Below, piece after piece: positions 18,993 through 27,941 of a stretch of 64,000 nt of DNA. Both the position numbers and the translations under genes were made by a program. Origin of the DNA: CBDBEU01 sp965204565 (GTDB lineage: Bacteria; Pseudomonadota; Alphaproteobacteria; Rhizobiales; TMED25); the NCBI GenBank assembly GCA_965204565.1, contig CBDBEU010000005.1:1426001-1490000 (forward strand). The letters are read 5' to 3'. The first letter of the stretch is position 1, and each line of letters begins with the position of its first letter. A model generated the notes under the pieces. It did no database searches, had not been told where the DNA came from, and worked only from the letters and a program-made list of their open reading frames with translations.

Positions 18993-20014
18993 TGCCCCGT
19001 GCTGGTGATAGCATCGGTCTCAGCAGCAGGGTTTACCAGCGTTGCACTTGCTTCTGCATCGGGCTGCTGATCTGCTTCCAAACTATCCCCGCCTGCGTCC
19101 TCACCTGCTGCTGAATTCTCGGACATCGGCGACACCAATGCCTTTGCTCCCCCAAGCGGGTCCTTGAAATAACGGAAGAAATCGCTATCGGGTGAAATCA
19201 CCATCCTTGTATCTCTTGAGGACAGACCTTCTTCGTAGGCGACCATCGAACGATAGAAGCCGAAGAATTCAGGGTCTCGGCCATAAGCATCAGCATAAAG
19301 CCGGTTCCTTTCGCCATCGCCCTCACCACGAACCACCTCAGATTCCCGTGTCGCCTCGGCTTCGATCACCCTGACTTCACGGTCGGCGCGAGCACGAATA
19401 CGCTGCGCTTCTTCCTCACCGCGGGCGCGAATATCATTGGCTTCACGTTCGCGCTCGGTCTGCATCCGCCGATAAACCGCCTGGCTGTTTTCCTCCGGCA
19501 GGTCAGCACGGCGGATTCGCGCGTCAACCACCGTCATGCCGAACTTTTGCGCTTCGGTATTCACCTGGGCGGTAATCTGACGCATCAGACGTGGCCGTTC
19601 GTCTCTGACGATCTGCTCGAACGTGGCATCACCCAAAACACGGCGGACAGCCGAATTAAAGACGGTCGAAAGCTGCGCTTCAGCGCCGACCGAACTTCTC
19701 ACCGATTGGTAGTATCTCAGGGCATCAGTGATTTTGTAGCGCGCATACGCGTCAACCACGAGGCGCTTCTGATCCGCGGCGATCACTTCCTGAGCCGGCG
19801 AATCAAGGTCGAGAATGCGCTTGTCGAGGAAGTCTGCCGTATCCATGAACGGTATCTTCCAATTGAGCCCCGGCTCAGTGATCACCCGCCTTGGTTCACC
19901 AAACCTGAGAATCAGTGCCTGTTGCGTCTGGTGCACTGTGAACAGCGTCATATAGGAGACGATGGAGATTGCGACGATCAAGATCGCCGCACCGACGAGA
20001 AGGATGCGCTGCAT
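18989..20014 (-). CDS. hflC: FtsH modulator HflC
   Basis: HflC forms a membrane complex with HflK that surrounds and restrains the protease FtsH. It has one N-terminal membrane helix (ILLVGAAILIVAISIVSYM), then an SPFH/band-7 domain: TLFTVHQTQQALILRFGEP, FLDKRILDLDSP and FEQIVRDERPRLM. A long Arg/Glu-rich coiled coil follows (YRRMQTEREREANDIRARGE). The acidic, Ala-rich C-terminal tail of about 60 residues is variable in the family. Length 341 is normal. The start overlaps the hflK stop by one base. Confidence 0.93.
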   Translation of the reverse strand: MQRILLVGAAILIVAISIVSYMTLFTVHQTQQALILRFGEPRRVITEPGLNWKIPFMDTADFLDKRILDLDSPAQEVIAADQKRLVVDAYARYKITDALRYYQSVRSSVGAEAQLSTVFNSAVRRVLGDATFEQIVRDERPRLMRQITAQVNTEAQKFGMTVVDARIRRADLPEENSQAVYRRMQTEREREANDIRARGEEEAQRIRARADREVRVIEAEATRESEVVRGEGDGERNRLYADAYGRDPEFFGFYRSMVAYEEGLSSRDTRMVISPDSDFFRYFKDPLGGAKALVSPMSENSAAGEDAGGDSLEADQQPDAEASATLVNPAAETDAITSTGQ

Positions 20015-21141
20015 TACTGGCCCCCTTGGCTGGCGGCCGGCGCGCCCGAATTGCGCGTCAACTCGTTAAGTGGGAGATATGGGACAACACCCGACCCCCC
20101 GACACTCTGATCGATGATGATTTTATCGGTGCTCCCGAGAACACGCTCCATGGTCTCCAGGAACATGCGTTGGCGGGTCACCTCCGGTGCAACCCGGTAT
20201 TCTTCATAAATCGCATTGAAGCGCGACGCCTGACCGCGTGCATCGGCGATCACCGCATTTCGATAGCCTTCTGCAGCCTCAGTAATCTGTGCAGCTTTAC
20301 CTCGCGCCTCCGGAATGGCCCGGTTTGCATAAGCTTCAGCTTCATTCTGAAGCCGTTCCTGGTCCGCTTTCGCTGCCTGCACATCGCGGAACGAATCGAT
20401 CACCGCCGCTGGCGGGTCGACCTTCTGGGACTGAACCTGGGTAATTTCAATTCCGGCGCCATAAGTATCAAGCGTCTGCTGGATCAAATTCTGAACATCC
20501 GCCTCGGTCCTCGCTCGTCCCTGCGACAGGATCGGCGAAAGCTCGGAATGGCCGACGATCTCACGCATCGAGCTTTCTGCCACTGCTTTGACGGTTGCTT
20601 CCTGGGCTTCGATATTGAACATGAAGTCGGCAGCGTTCTTGATGCGCCACAGCACGGTGAAATCAACATCGACGATGTTTTCATCGCCCGTCAGCATCAG
20701 GCTTTCCTCGGGCACATCGCGCACTGTCGCACCGCGTCCCACGCTCGATTCGCCCAGTGAGCCACGCATTCCGACATCGACCCGATTGATGCGCGTTACC
20801 TTCGGGGTTTCTGCCACCTCGATCGGGAACGGCCAATGATAATTGAGCCCGGGCTGCGTCAACTCGGCGAATTTGCCAAATCGCAGCACCACGCCCTGCT
20901 CATCGGGTTCCACACGATAGAGCCCCGAGGCAAGCCACAGCGCCAATAAAACGAGCCCACCTATCAGGAAACCACGCCCGCCCATTGATCCGCCAGGCAA
21001 AAAGTGACGCAGGCGGTCCTGACCACGCCTCAGGATATCTTCAAGATCCGGCCCGCCAGCAGGGCCACCACCGGCCGGTCCCTGACCCCAGGGACCGCGA
21101 CCGCTGCCCTTCGAGCCCCCGTTCTGATCATTCCACGACAT
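20014..21141 (-). CDS. hflK: FtsH modulator HflK
   Basis: HflK is the partner of HflC in the FtsH-regulating complex. The N-terminal 55 residues are rich in Gly and Pro (GGSKGSGRGPWGQGPAGGGP), as usual. A membrane helix follows (FLIGGLVLLALWLASGLYRV), then the band-7 domain (VEPDEQGVVLRFGKFAELTQ, VDVDFTVLWRIKNAADF) and a coiled coil ending near PEVTRQRMFLETMERVL. The ATG at 21141 is preferred over an in-frame ATG four codons upstream because GGAAG precedes it closely. Confidence 0.93.
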   Translation of the reverse strand: MSWNDQNGGSKGSGRGPWGQGPAGGGPAGGPDLEDILRRGQDRLRHFLPGGSMGGRGFLIGGLVLLALWLASGLYRVEPDEQGVVLRFGKFAELTQPGLNYHWPFPIEVAETPKVTRINRVDVGMRGSLGESSVGRGATVRDVPEESLMLTGDENIVDVDFTVLWRIKNAADFMFNIEAQEATVKAVAESSMREIVGHSELSPILSQGRARTEADVQNLIQQTLDTYGAGIEITQVQSQKVDPPAAVIDSFRDVQAAKADQERLQNEAEAYANRAIPEARGKAAQITEAAEGYRNAVIADARGQASRFNAIYEEYRVAPEVTRQRMFLETMERVLGSTDKIIIDQSVGGSGVVPYLPLNELTRNSGAPAASQGGQ

Positions 21142-21254
21142 GTTCACTTCCATTTCTGGGCACCACTACGGTGCACTGTTTTTCTTAGCTCGCTTATACG
21201 CGAGGGGCACTCGTCTCGCAATCCGCCCCTCACATGGGGTCTTCTGCCATGTGA

Positions 21255-21779
21255 TCAAGAATGGCGCGGCGTTTGACGCTCCAGTACCACGAAAGAAAAG
21301 TCAGCGCTGTCATCTCCTTCCGCCGCATAACGCTCGCGTGAGATCTCTCGCCATTGATCGGGCTCAAAGGCCCCAAGCACCACGTCACCCTCAGCCTGAA
21401 AATGAACCTCGGTCAGATAAATGCGTTTGGCGTAGGTGAGCGCCAAACGATAGATCGCAGCACCGCCAATGACACAAATTTCCTTGGCTCCCGATTGTTC
21501 CGCCAGGCGTTTGGCAGCCGCAATAGCGCTTTCAAAATCGTCCACCACATGACACCCCGGCGCAGTGAATTTACGGTTGCGCGTGATGATGATGTTGTCG
21601 CGCCCCGGAAGAGGCCGGCCAATCGCTTCATGCGTCTTGCGGCCCATGATGATCGGCTTGCCCATGGTCATCGCACGATAGTGTTTCAAATCGCGCGACA
21701 GTCTCCACGGCAGATTGCCATCGCATCCGATCACGCCATTGTCAGCGCGGGCGACGGCAAGAACCAGATCTGGATTCAA
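21255..21779 (-). CDS. folA: Dihydrofolate reductase
   Basis: FolA reduces dihydrofolate to tetrahydrofolate with NADPH and so regenerates the cofactor used by ThyA. Motifs are LVLAVARADNGVIGCDGNLPW (substrate loop), MTMGKPIIMGRKTHEAIG, RPLPGRDNIIITR and EICVIGGAAIYRLAL (cofactor site). The 174-residue length is typical. The start overlaps the thyA stop as ATGA, so the two enzymes of the thymidylate cycle are translationally coupled. Confidence 0.95.
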   Translation of the reverse strand: MNPDLVLAVARADNGVIGCDGNLPWRLSRDLKHYRAMTMGKPIIMGRKTHEAIGRPLPGRDNIIITRNRKFTAPGCHVVDDFESAIAAAKRLAEQSGAKEICVIGGAAIYRLALTYAKRIYLTEVHFQAEGDVVLGAFEPDQWREISRERYAAEGDDSADFSFVVLERQTPRHS

Positions 21780-22570
21780 ACCGCGACCTCGGCGCTAATG
21801 TGAGGATGCGGATCATAGCCGCTGACCGCCACATCCTCAAAACGGAAGGCGAAAATGTCCCGAATGTCCGGATTTAGATCAAGCCGCGGCAGTGCGCGCG
21901 GGGAACGCCCCAGTTGCTCATGCGCCTGATCCAGATGATTGCGGTAGAGATGAGCATCTCCGAATGTGTGGATGAATTCACTCGCTTGGAGCCCCGTCAC
22001 CTGCGCCACCATGTGTGTCAGAAGGGCATAGGAAGCGATATTGAACGGCACCCCCAAAAACACATCTGCCGAGCGCTGATAGAGCTGGCAACTGAGCCGG
22101 CCATCAGCGACATATAACTGAAACAGGCAATGGCACGGTGCCAGCGCCATGGCGTCAAGTTCACCAACATTCCAGGCGCTGACGATATGGCGGCGGGAAT
22201 TGGGATCGGATTTGATCTCTTCGATAAGACGCGCGATCTGATCGACGTGCCCACCCTGGGGCAACGGCCATGAGCGCCACTGCCGGCCATAGACCGGCCC
22301 GAGATCGCCATTCTCACCCGCCCATTCGTTCCAGATTCTAACGCCGTTTTCCTTCAGATAAGCAATATTGGTTTCGCCGGACAGAAACCAGATCAGCTCG
22401 TGAACGATCGATTTCAGATGTAGCTTCTTGGTGGTGATCAACGGAAAGCCGTCGCGGAGATCAAAGCGCAGTTGATGGCCAAATACCGACAACGTCCCGG
22501 TTCCGGTACGGTCGTCTTTTTGGGCCCCTTCATTAAGGATTCGGGCCATGAGATCTAGATATTGGCGCAC
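21776..22570 (-). CDS. thyA: Thymidylate synthase
   Basis: ThyA converts dUMP to dTMP with methylene-tetrahydrofolate. Conserved parts: YLDLMARILNEGAQKDDRTG, FDLRDGFPLITTKKLHLKSI, the catalytic Cys in MALAPCHCLFQLYV, and LYQRSADVFLGVPFNIASYA. The GTG at 22570 gives the usual N-terminus (VRQYLDLM). Two further in-frame starts lie at 22642 (GTG) and 22630 (ATG), each followed by a copy of the same bases CGCCAATTT, so the start region looks duplicated. Expression may use any of the three. Confidence 0.93.
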   Translation of the reverse strand: MRQYLDLMARILNEGAQKDDRTGTGTLSVFGHQLRFDLRDGFPLITTKKLHLKSIVHELIWFLSGETNIAYLKENGVRIWNEWAGENGDLGPVYGRQWRSWPLPQGGHVDQIARLIEEIKSDPNSRRHIVSAWNVGELDAMALAPCHCLFQLYVADGRLSCQLYQRSADVFLGVPFNIASYALLTHMVAQVTGLQASEFIHTFGDAHLYRNHLDQAHEQLGRSPRALPRLDLNPDIRDIFAFRFEDVAVSGYDPHPHISAEVAV

Positions 22571-22689
22571 TTTCTGGAGTCTCACACCGATTCCGCCGCC
22601 CCTGCGACATCTCTTTGTAAATTGGCGCATAAATTGGCGCACATCTTTTTTTAAAGCCCCGGAGTGCCTATATTAGGCCCGCCGGCTTG

Positions 22690-23010
22690 CCGGCTATGGT
22701 GATAAATGGGCGTCGTAATAAACCTGTCGGACCCGGGGGCAGTACCCGGCGCCTCCACCAAATGCCGTCAGGAGGCTGAATGACGGTATCTCTGTGGGGG
22801 CGAAACAGGATCGACGAGGGCGTAAAGGACGTACTTTTGCTCGGCATGGTACCGCCGTTATCGGGCCATTGTTATAGTTGCAAACGACAACTATGCTCCG
22901 GTGGCTCAGGCTGCGTAACGCAGTTTGATCATCGAAATTCAAGTCCTGGGCCGTAGCAGGCTCTAGGCGGGGTTTGGGGGGCACCTGGCAACAGAAGCCC
23001 TCCGCTTTTG
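22690..23010 (+). ncRNA. ssrA: Permuted two-piece tmRNA
   Basis: Alphaproteobacterial tmRNA is encoded in permuted order and processed into two pieces that rescue stalled ribosomes. The acceptor piece comes first and ends in GGCGCCTCCACCA at 22760. The coding piece starts at 22796 with GGGGGCGAAACAGGATCGAC. GGGGGCG can pair with CGCCTCC of the acceptor end, and ACAGG with CCTGT of the acceptor piece. The tag frame at 22880-22918 encodes ANDNYAPVAQAA and ends in TAA. The outer boundaries are approximate. The ClpXP adaptor gene sspB lies nearby. Confidence 0.93.
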
Positions 23011-23091
23011 CCTCCACTCCCATGCGCGGCGGCGCTTTTTACCCGTCAGAATCACATTTGACCGCAATTTCCGGTTGAATGTCGCGTCTGG

Positions 23092-24642
23092 GCCTATTCC
23101 GTTGAAAAAATTGCCTTAATATCGGCATTTTGGGCTGCTTCAGTTTCCCCATTGCTTTGGGAGATTTATTGCGATGATGGGACCAAGGCAGGAAGCGCGG
23201 GCCGCATTGTTTTATGAGTTCTGTCTTGAAGATCATGTTCCAGCGATCATTTGTTGCGGTCGATAGATCGGTTTGCTGATCTGTCTGATATCCGTCCACA
23301 CCCTGCATCGTTCTACAGTTCAACCGGTCGACCTTCTATTGATCCGGAACTTCTGATCCGAATGTTGCTGGTTGGTTATTGCATGGGCATTCGTTCTGAA
23401 CGGCGACGATGCGAAGAGGTTCATCTCAACCTGGCCTGCCGTTGGTTCTGCCGTCTTGATCCGGCTGATCCCGTTCCCGACCATTCGACCTTCTCCAGGA
23501 ACCGCCACGGTCGGTTCCGCGATAGTGGCCTTCTGCGTCATGTGTTTGAGACGGTAGGTGCCCGTTGTATTGCTGAGGGCTTTGTCAGTCAGCGGCCAGC
23601 GTCCTGCTGTTGATGCCAGTCTGATCGAAGCGGATACCAATCGGCAAAACTCCACATCGAAAGAAGAATGGCAGCCGGACAAGATTAATCACGAAGACGC
23701 ACCCCGTGCGGTGCGCGAGTATTTGGACACGTTGGATGATGCAGCTTTTGGTGCAGCCACTCCGGTGCAGCCAGGGGTCACTTCCCGTTCCGACCCCGCA
23801 TCGCAATGGACTGCAGCACGCAAAGACCCGGCGTATTTTGCATATTCTGCCAACGACATGATTGATACGGGCAATGCTGCGATCCTGGATGTGGAAGCCA
23901 CGCGATCAGTTCGACAAGCCGAACCTGGTGCCATGCAAACCATGATCGACAGAACTAAACACACCTTCGGCAGTCAACCCGAACGTATGATTGCAGATAC
24001 CGCTTATGGAACCGGACCATTGCTGGAATGGCCGGTTCAGGAACGGGGTATGGCTCCGCATGGTCCGGTAGTCGATAAATCTGGCCGAACCGACGGAACT
24101 TTCGAACGTGTCGACTTTACCCATGATGATGAGCACGATCTTTATATCTGTCCTGGTGGGAAAGAACTCAAACAAAGCCGTCGTGCCTTCACCAATCCCA
24201 GAACACCCGGGCCAGACAAGTATGGTGTGTTGCGTTACCGCGCCAAAAAGGCTGATTGCGAAGGCTGCCAACTCAAATCCCGGTGTTGCCCCAAAGAGCC
24301 TCAGCGCAAGGTAACTCGTTCCATCCATGAACCTTCACGCGATGCCGCCCGCAAGATCCACCAGACCATCGACTATGCGATCTCATGCAAGTTGCGCAAA
24401 AAGATCGAGATGCTGCTTGCCCATCTCAAACGCATTCCGGGGCTGGGAAGGTTGCGATTACGAGGGCCCTGTGGGGCCAAAGACGAATTCCACCTTGCAG
24501 CAACCGCTCAAAACCTCAGAAAACTCGCAAAACTGATCAAAGCACCAGGCCCAATCAGTAAAACAGCAAAGAACGGCGCGTAGAAACAGTGTGATCATCA
24601 ACCGGAAAGCGTCAGACAAGCGACTTTTTCAACGGAATAGGC
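23092..24642 (+). mobile_element. IS1182-family element
   Basis: The 1551-base element has terminal inverted repeats starting GCCTATTCCGTTGAAAAA on both sides. It contains one transposase gene, broken by frameshifts. It separates the tmRNA gene from sspB. No clear target duplication is seen at the edges. Confidence 0.88.
23174..24583 (+). pseudogene. IS1182 transposase, frameshifted
   Basis: The N-terminus MMGPRQEARAALFYEFCLE is at 23174. Frame changes near 23245 lead to LLRSIDRFADLSDIRP and RPSIDPELLIRMLLVGYCMG, and near 23590 to GQRPAVDASLIEADTNRQN. The C-terminal part is intact: MIADTAYGTGPLLEWPV and a cysteine-rich stretch KKADCEGCQLKSRCC. The catalytic Asp residues are present. Two frameshifts probably prevent function. 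Confidence 0.82.
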
Positions 24643-24702
24643 TTGATGCCGCCCCAATCCCGAATACCTTAGGTGCTGGCTTGTCTATTGGTTGGCGAAT
24701 CC

Positions 24703-25293
24703 ATGTCTGAAGACTTGATGCGGTACGATCTTCTCACCCAGCAGGCGTTGCGCGGCGTGGTGCGCTCAGCACTCGAACGCGCTGCACGCGGCGGATTGCC
24801 GGGTGATCACCATTTCTACATTGCCTTTTCCACCCTGGCTCCCGGCGTGCAGGTGTCCCATCGCCTGCGTGAACGTTATGCCGAGGAAATGACGATCGTC
24901 TTGCAACATCAGTTCTATGGGCTGGAAGTGACGCCCGATCGTTTCACCGTGCAGCTGCATTTCAACAATGTGCCTGAGACGCTGGTGGTGCCCTTCAGTG
25001 CCGTCAAAGGATTCTACGACCCCTCGGTTCAATTCGGTCTGCAGTTCGATGCCACTATACAGGCCGCAGAAGCAAGCCGGCGGCGGGGCAAATCAGGCGC
25101 CCGGCACCAGAAGGCGGCAAACAGCCAGCCCGACCGCCCCTCCTCCAAGACAACCAAGTCCGAAGCCAGGGCCGCGAAAAGCGATCAAGCGGAAAACGTC
25201 GAAGAGAGCGAGAGTAAAGACGCGCCTGCCGGCGGAGTCGCTGCCGGTGGGGCGCAGGTCGTATCGATCCATCAATTCCGCAACAAGAAATAG
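24703..25293 (+). CDS. sspB: Alpha-type SspB, ClpXP adaptor for ssrA-tagged proteins
   Basis: SspB binds the ssrA tag and delivers rescued proteins to ClpXP. The folded domain spans about residues 1-130: YDLLTQQALRGVVRSALERA, HHFYIAFSTLAPGVQVS and LEVTPDRFTVQLHFNNVPET. It is followed by a long charged linker and a short C-terminal motif (AQVVSIHQFRNKK) that probably contacts ClpX. The start at MSEDLMRYDLL matches the family. The gene lies about 1.7 kb from the tmRNA gene, with an IS1182 element between them. Confidence 0.9.
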   Translation: MSEDLMRYDLLTQQALRGVVRSALERAARGGLPGDHHFYIAFSTLAPGVQVSHRLRERYAEEMTIVLQHQFYGLEVTPDRFTVQLHFNNVPETLVVPFSAVKGFYDPSVQFGLQFDATIQAAEASRRRGKSGARHQKAANSQPDRPSSKTTKSEARAAKSDQAENVEESESKDAPAGGVAAGGAQVVSIHQFRNKK

Positions 25294-25381
25294 GCAGGCA
25301 CCCCCGCACACCTGCTATTGTGGGGCGTTCGTGCTAGAGAGCACGTCACTTTGCTGACACGGCTTGAGGGGTTCGACTGCC

Positions 25382-26770
25382 ATGCCCACCCGCACAGAAA
25401 CTGATACATTTGGTCCAATTGAAGTCACCGCGCAGAGCTATTGGGGCGCGCAGGCCCAGCGCTCACTCGGCAATTTCAAGATCGGCTGGGAGAAACAGCC
25501 CCTGCCAATCGTGCGTGCACTCGGCATCGTCAAGCGGGCAGCGGCAGAAGCCAATATTGAACTTGGCCGGCTTGATGCCGGTATCGGCAAAGCGCTTATC
25601 GAAGCCGCTCAGGAAGTGATCGAAGGCAAGCTCGATGAGCACTTCCCGCTTGTTGTCTGGCAAACCGGCTCCGGCACCCAGTCAAACATGAACGCCAATG
25701 AAGTGATTTCCAATCGGGCAATCGAAATTCTCGGCGGCGAGATGGGCTCCAAGAGCCCGGTGCACCCGAACGATCACTGCAATATGTCGCAGTCGTCAAA
25801 CGACACTTATCCGACCGCCATGCATATTGCCTGCGCCGGGGAGATCAGCCACCGCCTGCTGCCGGCGCTGCAAAAACTCCGCAACGCCCTGAACGACAAG
25901 GCGCAAGGTTGGGCCAGGATCATCAAGATCGGGCGCACCCACACCCAGGACGCAACTCCCCTCACCCTTGGCCAGGAGTTTTCCGGCTACACCCGGCAAA
26001 TAGAGAACGGCGCTGCCCGCATCGAGCAAACCCTGCCCAAACTCATGGAGTTGGCGCAGGGCGGTACGGCTGTGGGTACAGGGCTCAACGCGCCGGTTGG
26101 TTTTGCCGAGCTGGTGGCTGAAAAAATAGCTGCGATCACCAAGCTTGACTTTACCACCGCGCCCAACAAATTCGAGGCGCTTGCCGCCCATGACGCGATG
26201 GTCTTTTCCCATGGCGCGATCAACACTGTCGCTGCATCTCTGTTCAAGATCGCCAACGACATCCGCTTTCTGGGATCGGGACCGCGTTCAGGCCTCGGCG
26301 AGCTGGCTTTGCCTGAAAACGAGCCCGGTTCCTCGATCATGCCTGGCAAGGTGAACCCAACTCAGTGCGAAGCCCTGACCCAGGTTTGTGTGCAGATCTT
26401 CGGCAACCACGCCGCCCTGACTTTCGCTGGCAGCCAGGGCCATTTCGAGCTCAATGTGTTCAACCCTGTGATGGCTTACAATTTCCTGCAATCGGTGAGG
26501 TTGATGTCGGATGCCGCCGTGTCATTCACCGACAATTGCATCGCCGGTATCGAGCCGCGTGAAAACAACATCCAGGCCGGCCTGGAGCAATCGCTGATGC
26601 TGGTCACGGCGATGGCACCCAGGATCGGATACGACAAGGCCGCCGAGGTCGCCAAGACCGCACACAAGAACGGCACCACACTGAAAGATGAAGCGCTGCG
26701 GCTGGGTTATGTCACTGCCGAAGAATTCGATGCCCTGGTGCGCCCGGAAGACATGATCTCACCGCGATAG
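25382..26770 (+). CDS. fumC: Fumarate hydratase, class II
   Basis: FumC interconverts fumarate and malate in the citric acid cycle. Signature stretches: TDTFGPIEVTAQSYWGAQAQ, VWQTGSGTQSNMNANEVISN, SQSSNDTYPTAMHIA, KIGRTHTQDATPLTLGQEFS with the catalytic His, and the class signature GSSIMPGKVNPTQCEA. The protein is 462 residues long, full length and intact. The start at 25382 gives MPTRTETDTFG, the usual N-terminus. Confidence 0.95.
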   Translation: MPTRTETDTFGPIEVTAQSYWGAQAQRSLGNFKIGWEKQPLPIVRALGIVKRAAAEANIELGRLDAGIGKALIEAAQEVIEGKLDEHFPLVVWQTGSGTQSNMNANEVISNRAIEILGGEMGSKSPVHPNDHCNMSQSSNDTYPTAMHIACAGEISHRLLPALQKLRNALNDKAQGWARIIKIGRTHTQDATPLTLGQEFSGYTRQIENGAARIEQTLPKLMELAQGGTAVGTGLNAPVGFAELVAEKIAAITKLDFTTAPNKFEALAAHDAMVFSHGAINTVAASLFKIANDIRFLGSGPRSGLGELALPENEPGSSIMPGKVNPTQCEALTQVCVQIFGNHAALTFAGSQGHFELNVFNPVMAYNFLQSVRLMSDAAVSFTDNCIAGIEPRENNIQAGLEQSLMLVTAMAPRIGYDKAAEVAKTAHKNGTTLKDEALRLGYVTAEEFDALVRPEDMISPR

Positions 26771-26792
26771 GCCTGAACCCCACACACCGAAC

Positions 26793-26805
26793 GCATCGCT
26801 GATGC
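26793..26805. promoter_or_regulatory. Inverted repeat upstream of the HTH gene
   Basis: GCATC-GCT-GATGC is a perfect five-base inverted repeat located 63 bases before the regulator's ATG. The same half-sites, GCATC and GATGC, recur in the repeat downstream of the gene at 27252-27272, so both may bind the regulator encoded between them. Confidence 0.45.
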
Positions 26806-26867
26806 ATAAAGAAATTATTAAACATCAGGTTACGCGAAATTGTTCCTCCAAATGGAGGAGCAGATCA

Positions 26868-27245
26868 ATGAGTTCAAATGGCTATGTGTCACCAGAAAAA
26901 TCAAACCCGGATCACGCGCAATTCGCATTGAAGATTAAGCGTGAGGGGAAAGGGGAAGGGACGGATCTCCGGGTAAAGCTCGACGGGAATTTCGTCCGCC
27001 GCCGCCCGGGCAAAACCATGCGCGAGTTCGACGATGCATGCCTTGCGCCCGCGCCCGTTTTGGCACCCGAGGGAATCAAGGCGATCCGCGAGTCTGAGCA
27101 TGTCTCGCAGCCTGTTTTTGCGCGTTATCTCAATGTGTCGAAGAACCTCGTTTCCGACTGGGAGCGCGGCGCGAAGAAACCGGGCGGGCCTGCATTGCGG
27201 CTGCTTTCAATCATTCAACGTAATGGGCTCGACGCGGTGGCATAG
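26868..27245 (+). CDS. HigA/Xre-type helix-turn-helix regulator (orphan antitoxin-like)
   Basis: A 125-residue DNA-binding protein. The HTH lies in the C-terminal half: GIKAIRESEHVSQPVFARYL, then NVSKNLVSDWERGAKKPGGPALRLL. This resembles the antitoxin component of RelE/HigB-type modules (NadS/HigA). The ATG at 26868 has a strong ribosome binding site (GGAGGAG). No toxin gene is found next to it: fumC lies upstream and the restriction operon downstream. It may instead control the restriction genes, as C proteins do. Confidence 0.75.
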   Translation: MSSNGYVSPEKSNPDHAQFALKIKREGKGEGTDLRVKLDGNFVRRRPGKTMREFDDACLAPAPVLAPEGIKAIRESEHVSQPVFARYLNVSKNLVSDWERGAKKPGGPALRLLSIIQRNGLDAVA

Positions 27246-27251
27246 AAAATA

Positions 27252-27287
27252 TGCATCAAACAGATTGATGCAGATTTTTAGTTGACA
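27252..27287 (+). promoter_or_regulatory. Operator-like repeat and -35 box before the restriction operon
   Basis: TGCATCAA-ACAGA-TTGATGCA is a perfect eight-base inverted repeat. TTGACA, a consensus -35 box, lies ten bases further on, ahead of the operon's first ATG at 27318. The arrangement fits a promoter blocked by a dimer of the upstream HTH protein. No strong -10 box could be picked out. Confidence 0.5.
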
Positions 27288-27317
27288 TTGCCGCCGTAAT
27301 GGGATCGTTTTCGCTGC

Positions 27318-27941
27318 ATGAAGCGTGAAGATGCACTCGATTCGACAATCCTGGTTGAGATGGCCTCCATCTCGGCTGGCTATCCGTTTCGGGGTAAGAT
27401 TGATCAACTTCCCAAGGGCGATGTTGCTGTCATTCAGATGCGCAACGCTGATCCGGAAACCGGAATCGATTGGCAGGGTCTAACCCGCGCTGAATTGCCG
27501 CAAAGTTCCGAAAAGGCGTTCCTGCATTCGGGCGACATTATTCTGTCTACGCGAGGCGGCAGGAATTTTGCCTATTGCATTGAGAAGGGAAAGGGGCCGG
27601 TGGTTTGCTCACCGCACTTTTTCCTGATCCGGCTCATGCGAGATTCGATCCTGCCTGAATTTCTCGCATGGCAGATCAATCAAACGCACGCCCAAAACTA
27701 TTTCACTGCGGGTGCCACAGGCTCTTACATTCTTAACCTGAAGCGCGCAGTCGTCGAACGACTTCCGATAGTGCTGCCATCCTTTGAACGGCAAAACTCC
27801 ATAGTCCAAGCCGACAAAGCAGCGCGGGCCGAGCGCCTTGTTCTCAATCGGCTTATCCAGAACAGAACGAAAGAGATGAATGCCTTGGCCAAAGAGTTTT
27901 TGGGCAACGTCTCGGCATATCCAGAGCGAGAATCGACATGA
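27318..27941 (+). CDS. Single-TRD type I specificity-like protein
   Basis: A 207-residue protein that looks like half of an HsdS. One target-recognition domain (ILVEMASISAGYPFRGKID, HSGDIILSTRGGRNFAYCIE, NYFTAGATGSYILNLKRAVV) is followed by a helical arm (DKAARAERLVLNRLIQNRTK). Half-S proteins can dimerise to form a full recognition unit or compete with the complete HsdS. Its stop overlaps the hsdM start by four bases (ATGA). It is the first gene of the operon. Confidence 0.75.
   Translation: MKREDALDSTILVEMASISAGYPFRGKIDQLPKGDVAVIQMRNADPETGIDWQGLTRAELPQSSEKAFLHSGDIILSTRGGRNFAYCIEKGKGPVVCSPHFFLIRLMRDSILPEFLAWQINQTHAQNYFTAGATGSYILNLKRAVVERLPIVLPSFERQNSIVQADKAARAERLVLNRLIQNRTKEMNALAKEFLGNVSAYPEREST

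Noticed and set aside
22694..23023. Minus-strand reading frame of about 109 codons
   Set aside because: It lies over the tmRNA gene and has no family features.
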